A stretch of 64,000 nucleotides of DNA from Isoetes taiwanensis (Eukaryota > Streptophyta > Lycopodiopsida > Isoetales > Isoetaceae). The stretch lies in assembly GCA_021234155.1 (NCBI GenBank), contig JAJEKV010000027.1, positions 11,668,716 to 11,732,715 of the forward strand, given 5' to 3'. Every line of letters starts with the position of its first letter. Position 1 is the stretch's first letter. This document shows positions 47,376-58,421 of the stretch, piece by piece. The notes below the pieces were generated by a model. The model ran no database searches and was not told the DNA's origin. It worked only from the letters and a program-made list of their open reading frames with translations. A program made the translations under genes and the position numbers.

Positions 47376-48520
47376 TCATACCCAAATTCCACCAGAAGGA
47401 GCAGAACTCTGAACAGGGGAAGCATCATGGATCGGGAGAGATGACAAATTCAGCAGGGAAGCCGGTATGGCAGGGAGGTCAGGGAAGAAGTGGGTAGCAG
47501 TGAGGGGCATTGCATAGCAGGGAGGGGCAATCCAATTGATCTCGGCCCAAGAAGGGGTGAGCAACAGCAATTCATCAAGGGGGGCCTGAATTATGTCCAA
47601 AAGCACACCAGCAGCCGCCTCACACCTACCCTTGTGGTAGTAATACATGGACCGTAGGCATGAGAATTGACCTTCTGTAAGAAGCCGATTATGGGCTCCA
47701 ATGAACTTATGAAGGATATGAGCATTATACGCCTCCTTGAGCAAGAATTTTAACCGGAATGTTGCCCTTATAGCTTGTTTGGGGGTCCCCGAGTGGTGAA
47801 CAAGGACATCATCCGGCAAAGTGGTCCCCCTGAAGACCTGCACAACACTGTTCAAAAAGGCTGCAGTCCACAAAGGAATTCGGGTCAATCAAGGAGTCAG
47901 AACGAACAATAAAGAAATTAGACTTGAAAGACCCGTAAAGCAACCAATCAGTGCCAAGTTTCTCCAATTTTAGAGCCTTATGCGCCATAGCACATCTAAT
48001 GAGCTCGAATTGGAAGTTAAGCTTCATCCAGTTGAGATCACACTTCCTGTTTGCCAGAGCCACATTGTTTCTATGCTTCCAGACAATCCAAAAGGCTAAT
48101 TGAAGGACAGTAGAGTTGACATTGGAGTCCTGGAGCTGAAATAATTGGGAGATATTAGAAATAGAATCCAGATCAAGGACTCTCAGCTTAGAGCCAATCC
48201 GAGACAACCACCTCCAGAAGTCATGAATCCTTGGACAAGTGAAAATATGAAGAACTGATTCATCATGGCTATACAGAGGAGGCAGAGAGAGTTGTGAACA
48301 GACTTAAAGTTCCTCTTGATCATATTAGTGTTGCACAAGATAGCACTATGAAGAACAAGTCAGAAAAACACTTTTATCTTAGAACAAGAGTAAGACTTCC
48401 AATTAGATAGGAGAGTCTTCTTGAAGTTTTTGAGGGAGAGGCCCTGAAGGGAGGCATGCTTCTTGTTTTTCTGAGTGAGACACGCATGATAGATTTTAGA
48501 CACTTTATAGCTCCTTTTGA
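47376..48520 (-). pseudogene. L1 LINE C-terminal region (zinc-binding end), downstream half
   Basis: Frames at 48300-47810 and 47888-47376 read VLHIFTCPRIHDFWRWL, then LQLAFWIVWKHRNNVALANR. The C..H.f.CP...W and WK.RN patterns are typical of the zf-RVT region and C-terminal tail of plant L1 ORF2. It continues from 52946 onward across the hAT insertion. A frame change lies near 47880. Confidence 0.75.
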
Positions 48521-48528
48521 CTTTGAAG
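48521..48528. repeat. 8-bp hAT target-site duplication, left
   Basis: CTTTGAAG directly left of the hAT end, identical to 52938-52945. Eight bp is the rule for hAT elements. Confidence 0.95.
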
Positions 48529-48881
48529 CATAGTTACGGAAAACGAAAACGAAATGAAAACGGCGAGTCATTTTTTGAAAACGGAAAACGAAAACGGAAA
48601 ACAAAAACGGCAAAAAAACGGCAAAGTACTCAAAAGATACAGAATAGGGTCATTTAACAAGAAAATGCTATTAATTTACTCAAAAACAACATAATAAGAA
48701 CTCTTGTAGTCATAAGAACAACTAACATAATTGAAAATGTTTACATACTTGAAAATGTTTATATATGATATGATAGTCGATATCTTATACTTAAAGACCA
48801 ACAATAGTTTAAAAACCAACAATACTTCAAGATTGAACATTACATTAACAAACTAGCCTAAATGAAAATTCAAACCAGTCT

Positions 48882-51158
48882 TCAAGTCGCCATATATGGA
48901 TTTGTTCCAGAATCCCTGTAAGCAACACCTGGAGCAGATGAAGGAATGTAATCTGGAGAAACATAACAAGTCTCATCCTCATCTATGACATTGTGAGCGT
49001 TAACATTAACATCATGGTCATCAACCACATCCTCGTCGTGTTCATCCTGCTCTTCCACATCATCCTCCCAATCCTGTGGTTCTGGAACGCTTTCCTTCTT
49101 TGCAAAGCCAATGTAAGGCTCCCTTTGCACCTGTCTATGACACTGAAGCAACTTTAAGTTAGCACTTACAAACACCAAATCAGATGTCCTTGATGGAAGA
49201 AGCCTTATTCTTTTTTTGCTTGCCACATGGTTAAAGACACTGAAAAGCCTCTCAAGTGGAGAAGAGGATGCCCCTTGGCTAAGAATGCGAACCGCCATGG
49301 CTTGCAATTCTGGTGTCTCTCCTCCATACTCCTCCCACCAAAGAGCGGATGCGAACTTGAAGCGAGCTGCTTGTGCATCAATTGTTCCAAACCTCCCTCC
49401 CTTCCGCCTATAGATTTCATATTGTTCTCTTATGATGTGAATTTTATCCACATCTCCAATCATCATTTCAAGCACCTTGTCAAAATGACTACACACTTGT
49501 GGATCCTGCCATTGCTTGTTTCCTTGGAACTCGGGATCCAAGTAAAATGCTGCAGCTTGAATTGGAGCATTGTAATCTTCCCATCTTTTTGCACATAATT
49601 CATTCAATTGCTCAAACTTTTCCTCATTCTTCTCCAACTTCCTCATGTGCCCAATCATCCTATGCATGCCCTCGTAAACCTTGCCAATGCAAGGAACATT
49701 ACTATCAACAAGGCGTAGCATCAATATAATTGGCTCTACAACTAGAATATGATGCTCAACATCAGCCCAAAAATCATCATCAAATACTATCTCATAGCAA
49801 GTTTTACCTGTAGATGAGCGTGCAAGTTTAGACTTGCGACAGCCTTCATCAACAAATAAGCATTTCAACACCCAATGCAATTCATGCAACCTTTCTAGCA
49901 TAATGAAATTGTAACCAAAGCGTGTCTCACAATACTTAAGCAAACCCTTACCATTGTGATTTTCTTGTGTCAGCTTCAGGAATTGTGCTTTGATTGTTGA
50001 ATGCCCATTCACATACGTAACTAGTAATTTCCCTTTCTGCACCAAGGTTGCAACATCTGGTAGGCTTGCAATATCCTTCAACAAGTTGTTAAGACAATGA
50101 GCAATGCATGGACAAAAGAAAATATGTGGATATTCCTTCTGAATTTCTCTTCCTGCTGCACGGTTTGCATTCTCACCATCGGCCACTATTTGCACAACAT
50201 TAGAAGCGCCAACATATAAAATACTTTCCTTCCAAATTGATGCTAGATTTTGAGCTGATTTACCTGTGGCTGAAATGTCATGTGACATAAGAAAGTAGGC
50301 CCTTCCTCTACAATAAGCAACTGATCCCTCAATGTGACGTCCTTTCTTGTCCGTCCATCCATCAAAAATTAACGTAACTCCAAAATCAGCCCATTGCCCT
50401 CTTATTTCAGTCAAAAGATCCATCAAACTACTCTTTTCCTTCTCCAAAAACTTGGTACGGAGGTCATCATACTTAGATGGCTCATATCCGGGACCGTATT
50501 TTGCTATTTCTCTTATCATAGCCTTAAAAAATTCTGATCTAGCAACTCGAAAAGGGATATGGTCATGATAAAACCACCTGGCAACTTGTCTATCCACCGC
50601 TTCCTTCGTGCGTGGATCCATTAGCTTTTTAATATCTTGCTGCCCCATCTTCTTAGACTTAGACATAGACTTCTTTTTAGGTGCAACAAACTTCCGAATC
50701 CCACTGCTAGAAGCCAAAGTGCCTAGATCGTGGTTCATTGCCTTTGTGGTTTCTTCTTCCTCGTAATCAGAATCATCAGAATCATCATTAACGCTGGGTG
50801 TTGAAGAAATGATACCGAATGAGCCTGCCTCCCTAGAACAAGCTTGCATTTCCTTCCTTCCTATTTTAATTGCATCCAATTGCTTCGCAAAGACCCATAA
50901 TTGTTGCTTTTTATCCTCGGAAATGGATAGACAAGGTGCAACATCGCATCCCTCTTCCCCAAGCAAATGACCTCTCACTCTTTTCACGGAAGAAATCCGA
51001 GTCTCTCTGCAATATGGGCAAATCCATTCTCTAGCACCTCCTGCAAGTTTATTACCACTCTGAACTAGTTCCACCTCTTTCCACCAATCTCCTGGTTTAA
51101 GCCCTGACGTCCCCTTTGGTGGTTTTCTTTTTCTAGTAGACATATTTCCTACACACAA
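48882..51158 (-). CDS. hAT transposase (BED finger, DUF659, hAT dimerisation domain)
   Basis: An uninterrupted 758-codon frame. Residues 47-71 form a BED-type zinc finger (C47, C50, H64, C71) for binding the element ends. A serine- and acid-rich linker follows. From about 195 to 345 is the DUF659 region, with DGWTD as the likely first catalytic Asp and VADGENANRA as the second. CPCIAHCLNNLL carries the conserved C/H pair found in hAT catalytic cores. The C-terminal dimerisation region begins near residue 605 (WWEEYGG), followed by SSPLERLFSVFNHV with the catalytic Glu. An acidic tail rich in D and E ends the protein. The first ATG was chosen; a second at codon 6 is equally possible. Length and domain order fit full-size hAT transposases, and no broken motif is seen. 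The product would act in the nucleus by cut-and-paste. Confidence 0.95.
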   Translation of the reverse strand: MCVGNMSTRKRKPPKGTSGLKPGDWWKEVELVQSGNKLAGGAREWICPYCRETRISSVKRVRGHLLGEEGCDVAPCLSISEDKKQQLWVFAKQLDAIKIGRKEMQACSREAGSFGIISSTPSVNDDSDDSDYEEEETTKAMNHDLGTLASSSGIRKFVAPKKKSMSKSKKMGQQDIKKLMDPRTKEAVDRQVARWFYHDHIPFRVARSEFFKAMIREIAKYGPGYEPSKYDDLRTKFLEKEKSSLMDLLTEIRGQWADFGVTLIFDGWTDKKGRHIEGSVAYCRGRAYFLMSHDISATGKSAQNLASIWKESILYVGASNVVQIVADGENANRAAGREIQKEYPHIFFCPCIAHCLNNLLKDIASLPDVATLVQKGKLLVTYVNGHSTIKAQFLKLTQENHNGKGLLKYCETRFGYNFIMLERLHELHWVLKCLFVDEGCRKSKLARSSTGKTCYEIVFDDDFWADVEHHILVVEPIILMLRLVDSNVPCIGKVYEGMHRMIGHMRKLEKNEEKFEQLNELCAKRWEDYNAPIQAAAFYLDPEFQGNKQWQDPQVCSHFDKVLEMMIGDVDKIHIIREQYEIYRRKGGRFGTIDAQAARFKFASALWWEEYGGETPELQAMAVRILSQGASSSPLERLFSVFNHVASKKRIRLLPSRTSDLVFVSANLKLLQCHRQVQREPYIGFAKKESVPEPQDWEDDVEEQDEHDEDVVDDHDVNVNAHNVIDEDETCYVSPDYIPSSAPGVAYRDSGTNPYMAT

Positions 51159-51219
51159 CCAATAACAATTTCATTAGTAGCATACTACTAATTTGGCCCC
51201 TTTTTTTTGTTAGCAATTA

Positions 51220-52486
51220 GTGACAATCAATAAATCAGAAAATAGACATATTAGCATATCAATGAACAGCAAAGCCCTCAATATAGAGTTGATACAAAGC
51301 AAACAGGTGCAAGAAAACATAGGCAGCACTCTAGTACCACTTGCTAATGACAAGCAGGTGCAAGAAGAGATGAGCAGCGTCATAATTGGGACTGCAAATA
51401 AGCATACATTGATATCTGAGTCTAATCTGGTTGTGGCACTTGAACCAATCAGAAATTATCTCTGTTCTCATGAACAGGTTGCGTGCATCTGATACCTCCT
51501 TATCTACATCCAAGTTAAAAGAGCAGCGTGACAGTTTTGTTTCATTATGTACAGAGAATAGTAGCAATATTTCTAGCCCAAAGTGTAGCATACAGGAAAG
51601 TAGTGATAGTTCAGAAGTGGCAACAGTTCAGAAGTGGCAACAGGCTATGATTCAAGCATTTCATTTTCAACTCTGGTAGACAACAAAAAGGAGTCTAATG
51701 GGTCAAAGCATGGAGCTGGGGGGCATTTTTGCGCCAGCTAAGCACCCCCTAAGCACCTAATGTGGGAAATTTTACTTATTTTTATCTTTTTTTCTATAAC
51801 TCCGATGAAGCTGAAATTTTGTATTCCAAGGCGTAATATGAATGCGTTTCAGGGAAAAATATCAAAAAAATAAAAGAAAAATATTTTTAAAAAATACAAA
51901 GAAAATAGCTCCATAAAGCACCCCCTAAGCACCATGTGTCGCTGACACAAAAAGTGTCCCCCACCTCCATGCTTTGACCCTAATGACTTATGTAGTTCTC
52001 ATTCTGTCACTGTCAAAAGAATCCCCTCTGCAACATGGGTATAGAGCAGTTGCAAAGAAAGATCCTCACGAAGTTTCATCTCGTAAAGGGCCTCCCAGCA
52101 AAGACCCACCATCCAAGTCTGCTGCCAAAGGCAATAGTGAATCTATTGAAGCAATTGCAGCAAAGGGGAGCTCTGGGTTGGGGAAAAGGCCTCGAGTCTC
52201 ACGATCCTTGCCAGTGCAGACTCCTGGATACCCGCTTTCCAGGGACATCCAAAAATTGCAGAATGGCATACGAGCAAGCGCCCCAGCATTTAATTACCGA
52301 GGCACCAAAATCAGAAGTCCAAGGACCAGCTTGAGCAGAATAGAAATATTGAAGACATTGAAAAATGTAAAATCTACGGTGATCATTTTCATTCCAGTTT
52401 CATGGGCAAATGGGAAAAAGGTTTATTGTAGGATCTCTGTCTATGAGACCATTAAAGTTTCTGTTTATAAGAGGTCAAGGCTCTGA
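51220..52486 (+). pseudogene. Coding-like segment carried inside the hAT element, unknown origin
   Basis: Plus-strand frames at 51220-51492, 51431-51679 and 51974-52486 are Ser- and Lys-rich and switch frame. Across the MITE insertion the frame resumes if the MITE and one copy of its target duplication are ignored (KKESN before, DLCSSHSVTVKRIPSAT after), which suggests a coding past. The last part contains KGPPSKDPPSKSAAKG and SRSLPVQTPGYPLSRD. A 17-bp tandem duplication sits at about 51615-51648. It is opposite in strand to the transposase, so it may be a captured host-gene fragment. No family was recognised. Confidence 0.4.
51701..51979. mobile_element. 279-bp MITE with ~26-bp terminal inverted repeats
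   Basis: The left end GGTCAAAGCATGGAGCTGGG and the right end, read in reverse complement as GGTCAAAGCATGGAGGTGGG, are nearly perfect inverted repeats. CTAATG borders both sides (51695-51700 and 51980-51985) as a 6-bp target duplication; a 4-bp TAAT with GGG ends is the alternative reading. Inside, AAGCACCCCCTAAGCACC occurs near each end. It has no coding capacity. The superfamily is unclear. Confidence 0.88.
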
Positions 52487-52937
52487 CGCAAAAGGATTAA
52501 CCATAGAAAGCAATAACAGCCATGCTTTAACAGCCGAAACTTCCAGCGAAACATGAATAACAGCCACAGTTCCAGCGAAATTCCAGCCGAAACACACTTC
52601 CAACCATATAACTGAAGAAAGAACTCACCTTTTAAGCCAAATATAGAGATCTAAATCCGGAATCCATCCAAGAACAAGTAGATTTGAGCGCTACGGACTG
52701 CCTTTTTTTATGTTTGCTTAGGTTTACGTTGAAAAAACTAAGAACATAGGGGTTTTTGTTGATTGATGCTGAAAACGGCCGTTTTTTAGCCGTTTTTTCG
52801 TGATAAAAACGGATTTCTTCAACGTTTTTAACATGCGCGTTTTCGTTGGCGCCGTTTTGCAATTTGAAAACGGCCAGTAAGAAAAATCCGTTTTTTTTTT
52901 TTAGAAAACGGCCAAAACGGCCGTTTTCCGTAACATG

Positions 52938-52945
52938 CTTTGAAG
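52938..52945. repeat. 8-bp hAT target-site duplication, right
   Basis: CTTTGAAG directly right of the hAT end, identical to 48521-48528. LINE coding sequence resumes after it. Confidence 0.95.
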
Positions 52946-54636
52946 AACTAGTTCAGAGGAGAGTGGCTTTCACCATTACCATCCTTACCCAAAAAGAGGG
53001 AGTAGGTCAGCACTACCTGCTTATAAATAGATCTGTGAGTAGCACCACCACCTACTTTTCTCTTGATCTTCTCCCAAGGGACCACTTATCACTCTCATCA
53101 ATGAGGTCCCTAACATATAAAATATTGGCAGCATGCCATTTCTTATAACAAGTAGGATGACAGATAGCCAGTTAGAAGGGGGGGCCATGACAGGAGACCA
53201 GAAGATGGAAGTATCTCTCACAGAATTAGTAACTTTATCATGAGTGAATTTTGTAGCAACTTTCTCCCAAGCTTTGAAAATGTTCCTAAGAAGAGGGGAA
53301 GTATTTGCAGCACAGTGGAAATCATAGAAGGCAGAGTCTGGAAGTTGGTGTTCAAGAGAGTGACTCTCAGTGGTTTGCTCTTATTAAACCAGAACCTGAT
53401 AAAATCCATAGCAGGAGATTGGAAGCCAAAGATGGCTTTCCAAACATTCTTAGCACTTAACACTCTGAAGGAAGAGAGATTTACATCCCAGACCCCCAGA
53501 TTTTCTACTATGAGTCAGCTCATCCCAAGAGGTCAGATGAGTACCTTGCCAGATATATTCTTTAATGCATTGCTCAATCTTACTGTAAGAAGCTTTATCA
53601 GCAATCAGAGCAGAGGAGAAGTAAACATGACTGTTTGCAAGAACAGAGTTAGCAATCAGTATTCTGCCAGCAAGAGAGAGGGATCCTTTGAGGAGAAGGA
53701 GTTTTTTCCGAATCATATTAATCAATGGCTGCCAAGCAACTTTATGAGACATATGGACTGCAAGGGGAAGCCCCAATAAAGTCAAATATTGGCCATCAGG
53801 GACAAATTTGATACCATGAGTATTAAGACTAGGGTAGGAGCCATCAGTAAGAATAGAGCACTTAGCATAATTCAAATGAACTCCTGAGGCAACAGCAAAT
53901 TTAGTAATGCAGTCCATAAAATTATCCAAATTGCTATTATCAGCTTTAGTCATAATGAAGGTATCATCAGCATGTTGGAGGATAGATAGCTGTTTATTGG
54001 AATCAGGCATTTGCAGACCTTGGAGCAGACCCTTTTCTTGGTAGGAGAAGATCATGTTAGTAAGCATTTCAGCAGTAATTATGAAGAGGTAGGGGCCCAG
54101 AGGGCAACCTTGCCTCACCCCCCCTTTGAATGGGAAAGAAATCCATGGGAGCTCCATTGATAAGAACACAGGAGGTGGCATTTGTTCAGACCCATAATAA
54201 CCTTAATAAGGTAAGGGTGAATACCAATATGAATAAGAGATTTTTCCAGAAATTTCCAGGAGATGCAATCATATGCCCTTCTAAAGTCCAGCTTAAGAAG
54301 GATACAATTTTGCTTGGTCAACCTATTCCAGTGCAGGGCCTCATTAGCAGCAACGTAGTTGTCAAGGATGGACCTGTTAGGTAAGAAGGCAGATTGACAA
54401 GCATTCACTTTGTTCTGAAGATGAACCACAATTCTGCCAGCAATAACTTTAGCCACTAATTTGTACAGGGTGGTAGTCAGAGATATAGGGCGCCACTCAT
54501 TGGTTTTGATGGGGGAATCAGTCTTAGGAATAAGGGAGATCACACCAACATTGAAGGTGGGATAAATTGTCCTGGCTCTCCAGACTCCTTGGATAAAATG
54601 GACAATGTCCTCCTTTATTATAGGCCAAAATTCCAC
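52946..54636 (-). pseudogene. L1 LINE reverse transcriptase
   Basis: The 54115-54636 frame reads GVISLIPKTDSPIKTNEWRP, LDFRRAYDCISWKFL (catalytic Asp of motif A) and ACQSAFLPNRSILDN. After a frame change at about 54120-54180 comes FKGGVRQGCPLGPYLFI (motif B), LQHADDTFIMTKAD (catalytic ADD), then GQYLTLLGLPLAV and KLLLLKGSLSLAGRILI of the thumb. Frames at 53218-53463 continue NVWKAIFGFQSPAMDF toward the zinc-finger region, which the hAT element interrupts at 52945. These blocks place it firmly in the plant L1 clade. It is inactive. Confidence 0.92.
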
Positions 54637-54882
54637 AAAGAATTCTGGCTAAAAGCCATCAATGCTAGGACTCTTCCCATGCTTCATCTTCTTTAGAGTC
54701 TCAAAGATTTCAAGGAGGTCAGGGACCTCAATCCATTCACCTTCCATCACTTCATTGGGAGGGCCAGCAATATTAAAAACTTCTTGGACTTTGCTATCCT
54801 CTACCATCTCTTCCCTAAAAAGATTAGTGTAGAATTTATGAAATGCTGAGGCAATTTCTTTTTCATCTGTATGAATGGGTCT

Positions 54883-56045
54883 TTAGTCTGATTCCAACTG
54901 AGTAATAGAGTTATTAACCAATCTGTTCCTGGCAACTCTGAAAAACATTTTAGAGCTCTCCTGGTCTAGCTGATTATACAATTTGACTTTACTTCCGAGG
55001 GCCATGCCTCTAACCTGGTATTCTTCTAGAGTCTTGATCTGAATTTCCAGCTGTTCTTCCTTCAAGTGAAGAGAGTCATCCTTGGGGTTATTTTCAAGTA
55101 AAGATCTGATGTCTTTTATCTGTTCCAAAAGGCTTATCTTAATAGCTTTCCTCTTTTGGTCTGAAACCTTACCCCATTGCTTGATCCAGGTTTTGACTTT
55201 CTCCATCTTATCATTGAAGCTCCTCATAGATTGGTGTTGACCAATTTTGGGTAAGGACAGATAGAAGGAGGTGAACTCTTAACAAAAGATCTTCATTTGG
55301 AGGAAGGAAGTATTAAACTTAAAGGGGGTGTTCTTACCCTGGGGCCAAGATTCAGATCCTTAGTGTCAAGAAAGTGGGGCTGATGATCAGAAATGGTACT
55401 AGCAATATCTCCAGTAACTATACAGTTATCCAACTAGTTGGCCGAGTTGTGGATGTAAAATCTATCCAACATGCAGAAAGTCCTTTGGTCTCCCTTTCTC
55501 TTATCGCTCCAAGAGAATTTGCTGTTCGAGGAGGGGATATATATAAGATCTTGGCTAGCCAACCACTTTTCCCAATAGTACCTCTCATTTTTAGACATGT
55601 TAATCTTGTTACCAAGTTTCATATCACTATGGGGGGTATTGTTAAAGTCACCTGTGACCACCCAGTTCTCAATGTGTTGTTGCTAGCTCATCCAATTGTT
55701 AATTTCAGCCCACATAGGCTCTCTTTTATAGGGATCAGTTGAGGCATAGATATTAATGAAAGCAACTTGGCAATCCTTAATGTGAAGGGTAACACAAAGC
55801 CATCTGTTGGAGGGACTGACATAAGTGCCAATCAGTTTCTGATTATACTAGAAGGTGGCAATCCCCCCTTTGGTGCCATCTGCAGGAATATAACAAGAGG
55901 CCATACCACGTCTGATCCATTCTCCCAAATTTGCTGATTCAAATTTGGGGAGTTTGTGTTCTTGAATCATGATAACATCCACCCTGAAATCTCTTACAGA
56001 GGCAATAAACCGCCTTCTTTTAGTTGGCCCTTTGATGCCCCTCAA
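54883..56045 (-). pseudogene. L1 LINE AP endonuclease and linker
   Basis: From 56045 the frame reads RGIKGPTKRRRFIASVRDF, then VDVIMIQEHKLP (the catalytic Glu of QEHK-type endonucleases). A later frame (55434-55661) has VTGDFNNTPHSDM (GDFN motif) and CMLDRFYIHNS, like the S..DR.Y motif near the end. Frame changes lie near 55850 and 55660. The 54883-55227 frame is an alpha-helical linker (EEYQVRGMALGSKVKLYNQLDQ) that precedes the reverse transcriptase in plant L1 ORF2. Confidence 0.85.
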
Positions 56046-56482
56046 GTTCCAAGTTAAGACCCTCGTAGTCAGGGGAGGAGAAAGGAATGAGGGGGAGGGA
56101 TTTAGTAATTGAGTTTCCTTAGACCATGAGGTGAGGCCTTACTTCAAGTGTTATAGATATGGGAAACATTCTCATTGTTCAGAGGGGATTTAGATGGAGC
56201 CCTACCTTTCAATCTTTTTTTGAGAGATCTGAGGGAGGTGTTGGAAATATCATGCAGGGGGCTGCAGCTTAGATCCTCCTCTGAATCAGGAACAATTAGA
56301 TCAAGGTGACTTGGTTCAGAGCCAGTATCAATAGTATCAAGGTTCAGTTGTAGAGCTTGTAGACCAAGTTCAATACTATGTTTCTCAGTGTCCTGATAGG
56401 TTGATTTAACACATTCAGAGTCAGCACCAGGACTAAGGTCTTCTTGTGTAGAGAAAGGGAATTCCTTCTGCTGATCACACCT

Positions 56483-57265
56483 TTAGATTGTCTGAGAGTC
56501 GAGCTGTGAACTATGACAAACAAGGGAGTGATCACTTACCTGGATTCGCTCAGCATCTTCCTCATCAGCATGATTGTTGGCCTTGGGAGAAGCAACCACC
56601 AATTGAAGACAATTTGCATCCACTGTTTCAGAAACAATCTTGCTCATAAGGTCCACTGTAGACTTGCCATATTTATCATAGAGAACGGGTAAAGGAGTAT
56701 GGTGGGAGGGGGGGGTCAATGAGGGGGCAACAAGGCTGACAGAGGTATGATTTGAGGTAGGGTCAACTGAGAGGTCAACAAAGATTTGGTCAGCCACACA
56801 GGAGGACTTGACCGGTGGAGAGGTGACTGAGTTGGAAAATCCAGTTTCTTGAGTCTGTTGTGGAACCTGAGCCTTATCTTGTAACTTTCCTTTTCCTTGT
56901 GAACTCAAGAGTCCATTGAAATCTTCTTCAAGGCCATCTGTAGAATCCTCTAGGACTTTAAACCTGTTTTTGCAAAGAAGGGGGGAGCTGAATTCCTCCC
57001 TTTCTGGTGAATAAACGGGTCTCATAAAGGAATCATGTTCAGATGAGGTGTGATGATCCTCATCCATAACATCAAGGTCTGAGACCTTTATAGAAGAGTG
57101 GTCTAAGTCAGAAGATTGCCAGGTCAAATAATCCTCATCTTGGGCTCGGTCATCCTTGGCCTTAATTACTGTAACTTTGTCAAATTGAACCTGTTCTGGA
57201 GGCTTATGTTTATCAAAGGTTTTAACCATAGCAGGAGGCTTATGTTTATCAAAGGTTTTAACCAT
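56483..57265 (-). pseudogene. L1 LINE ORF1 fragment
   Basis: A 260-codon frame rich in Asp, Ser and Pro, located directly upstream of the endonuclease region. An in-frame tandem duplication of 36 bp repeats MVKTFDKHKPP at the start. No RNA-recognition or zinc-knuckle motif is left, so it is probably the C-terminal disordered part of ORF1. The call rests on its position. Confidence 0.55.
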
Positions 57266-57303
57266 AGCAGAAAGATTAAAGGAGACACCTTAAGGTGTCT
57301 CCT

Positions 57304-57424
57304 CTGTTTAAGACCTTAACAGTACCTCCAGGAGTCGCAGTCTGTTTAAGACCTTAACAGTACCTCCACATGGTTGTTTGCAGCACAATTGCCTTCACAT
57401 CTGAGTTCCAACGAGTTGCAACCT
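57304..57424. repeat. Tandem duplications at the LINE 5' end
   Basis: CTGTTTAAGACCTTAACAGT plus nearby text occurs at 57304 and again at 57342 (38-bp period). A segment around ACAATTGCCTTCACATCTGA occurs at about 57388 and 57465, on both sides of the right target-type repeat. These make the exact LINE 5' end uncertain. Confidence 0.7.
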
Positions 57425-57462
57425 CCCTGAAATATCTGAAGCATGTACCACCATTAAATTCA
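57425..57462. repeat. Target-site-type direct repeat, right copy
   Basis: Matches 47152-47189 over 38 bp with one T/C difference. It marks the upstream edge of the L1-type LINE. Confidence 0.7.
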
Positions 57463-58421
57463 ACAATTGCCTTCACATCTGAGTTGCAGATGCTGCACAC
57501 TCGTGGTAGGGCAAAGCTTGTTGGGGTGCATGTTGCCTTTTGGGGTGCATGTTATTAGATATGAAGGCTTATGGTGAAGTATTTATCCACACCAGCTCAA
57601 GAGCTGATGGGTGAAAAAACAATCGTATTTACCAACGTGGTTCCCATCTGAGTAACAAAAGGAATACTTCACCACTTTCGTTCAATATTTTGCGTTGGCT
57701 ACTAATTTTTCCCCTCCCAAACGGCTAGATTTGAATATGTACGCCGGGCCAAACTCTAGATGGACATTTAATTGACCATGTGAACCCTCCATAGTGCTTA
57801 GTAGGGGTGGCCACATGCAATATTTGCTGCCTCCATCTCCGTATCATCTGATACGAGAGCAGCTACGAGAGAGATGAAGAAGGAAAATTGAAGGGGGAAG
57901 AGCTGCAGAAGAGAGGGGAAGCAACAAATTAAACTAGTTTTTCTTTATGCACCCTCCTCAGGAGTGGAAGCCTCCGATTTGAAACGGAGGCCTCCACCTC
58001 CATTTTTTCATGAAAATCTGCCGGTGGGGAGAAAAAAATAATCATGTGGCCACTCTTAGTGTATCCTTACAGCTGACCGACTTAATAATAGGACTAGTTA
58101 AGAAGTCTCCCTACAATACGTCTTATGCTATAGAGTCATTGATTCCTTGAATTTTCAACCTCCTTAAGGGACAAGCTTAAGATTTGTTCTTGGCACAATA
58201 GAAAGTTCCCCAAATGAATACCTACATGCTCCTTCCAAGTCCGATAGCCTGCCGCATTTGAGCTGGGCGACCCATTACTCCGACAAAATGAGCAGCATGT
58301 GGTGATAGGATGATAGGCATCAGGATGTCCCATGTAGTCAAAAGTTTATGAAAGCAAATAACCCCATGGGGTATGAAATTTATCTGCCTTGATTTCATGC
58401 TCGGTAATCTTCCTCTTACAT
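57463..58421. other. Intergenic downstream of the cyclophilin gene
   Basis: No coding motif. It should contain the cyclophilin 3' untranslated region and terminator close to 58421, but no clear polyadenylation signal was singled out. A 14-bp duplication (TTGGGGTGCATGTT) lies near 57520-57553. Confidence 0.5.

Larger units (their letters stand above)
48529..52937 (-). mobile_element. Complete hAT DNA transposon (4.4 kb)
   Basis: The left end CATAGTTACGGAAAACG and the right end, read in reverse complement as CATGTTACGGAAAACG, form the terminal inverted repeats. Both ends are bordered by CTTTGAAG. Subterminal DNA at both sides is full of AAAACGG and CCGTTTT motifs (about 48540-48620 and 52770-52930), probable transposase-binding sites. 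It carries an intact transposase on the minus strand, a 279-bp MITE and a stretch of unrelated coding-like sequence. With an intact gene and a perfect target duplication it could be recently active. Confidence 0.93.
47201..57424 (-). mobile_element. L1-type LINE, split by a hAT element
   Basis: On the minus strand the order is ORF1 (56483-57265), AP endonuclease (about 55430-56045), a linker helix (54883-55227), reverse transcriptase (53450-54636), a zinc-finger region and C-terminal domain interrupted by the hAT insertion at 48529-52937 and continuing at 48520-47376, and a tail of AAAT units (about 47228-47206). A 38-bp direct repeat flanks it (47152-47189 and 57425-57462). Without the hAT the element is about 5.8 kb, near the usual length of plant L1 LINEs. 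Frame breaks in EN, RT and the C-terminus show that it is dead. Confidence 0.88.
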
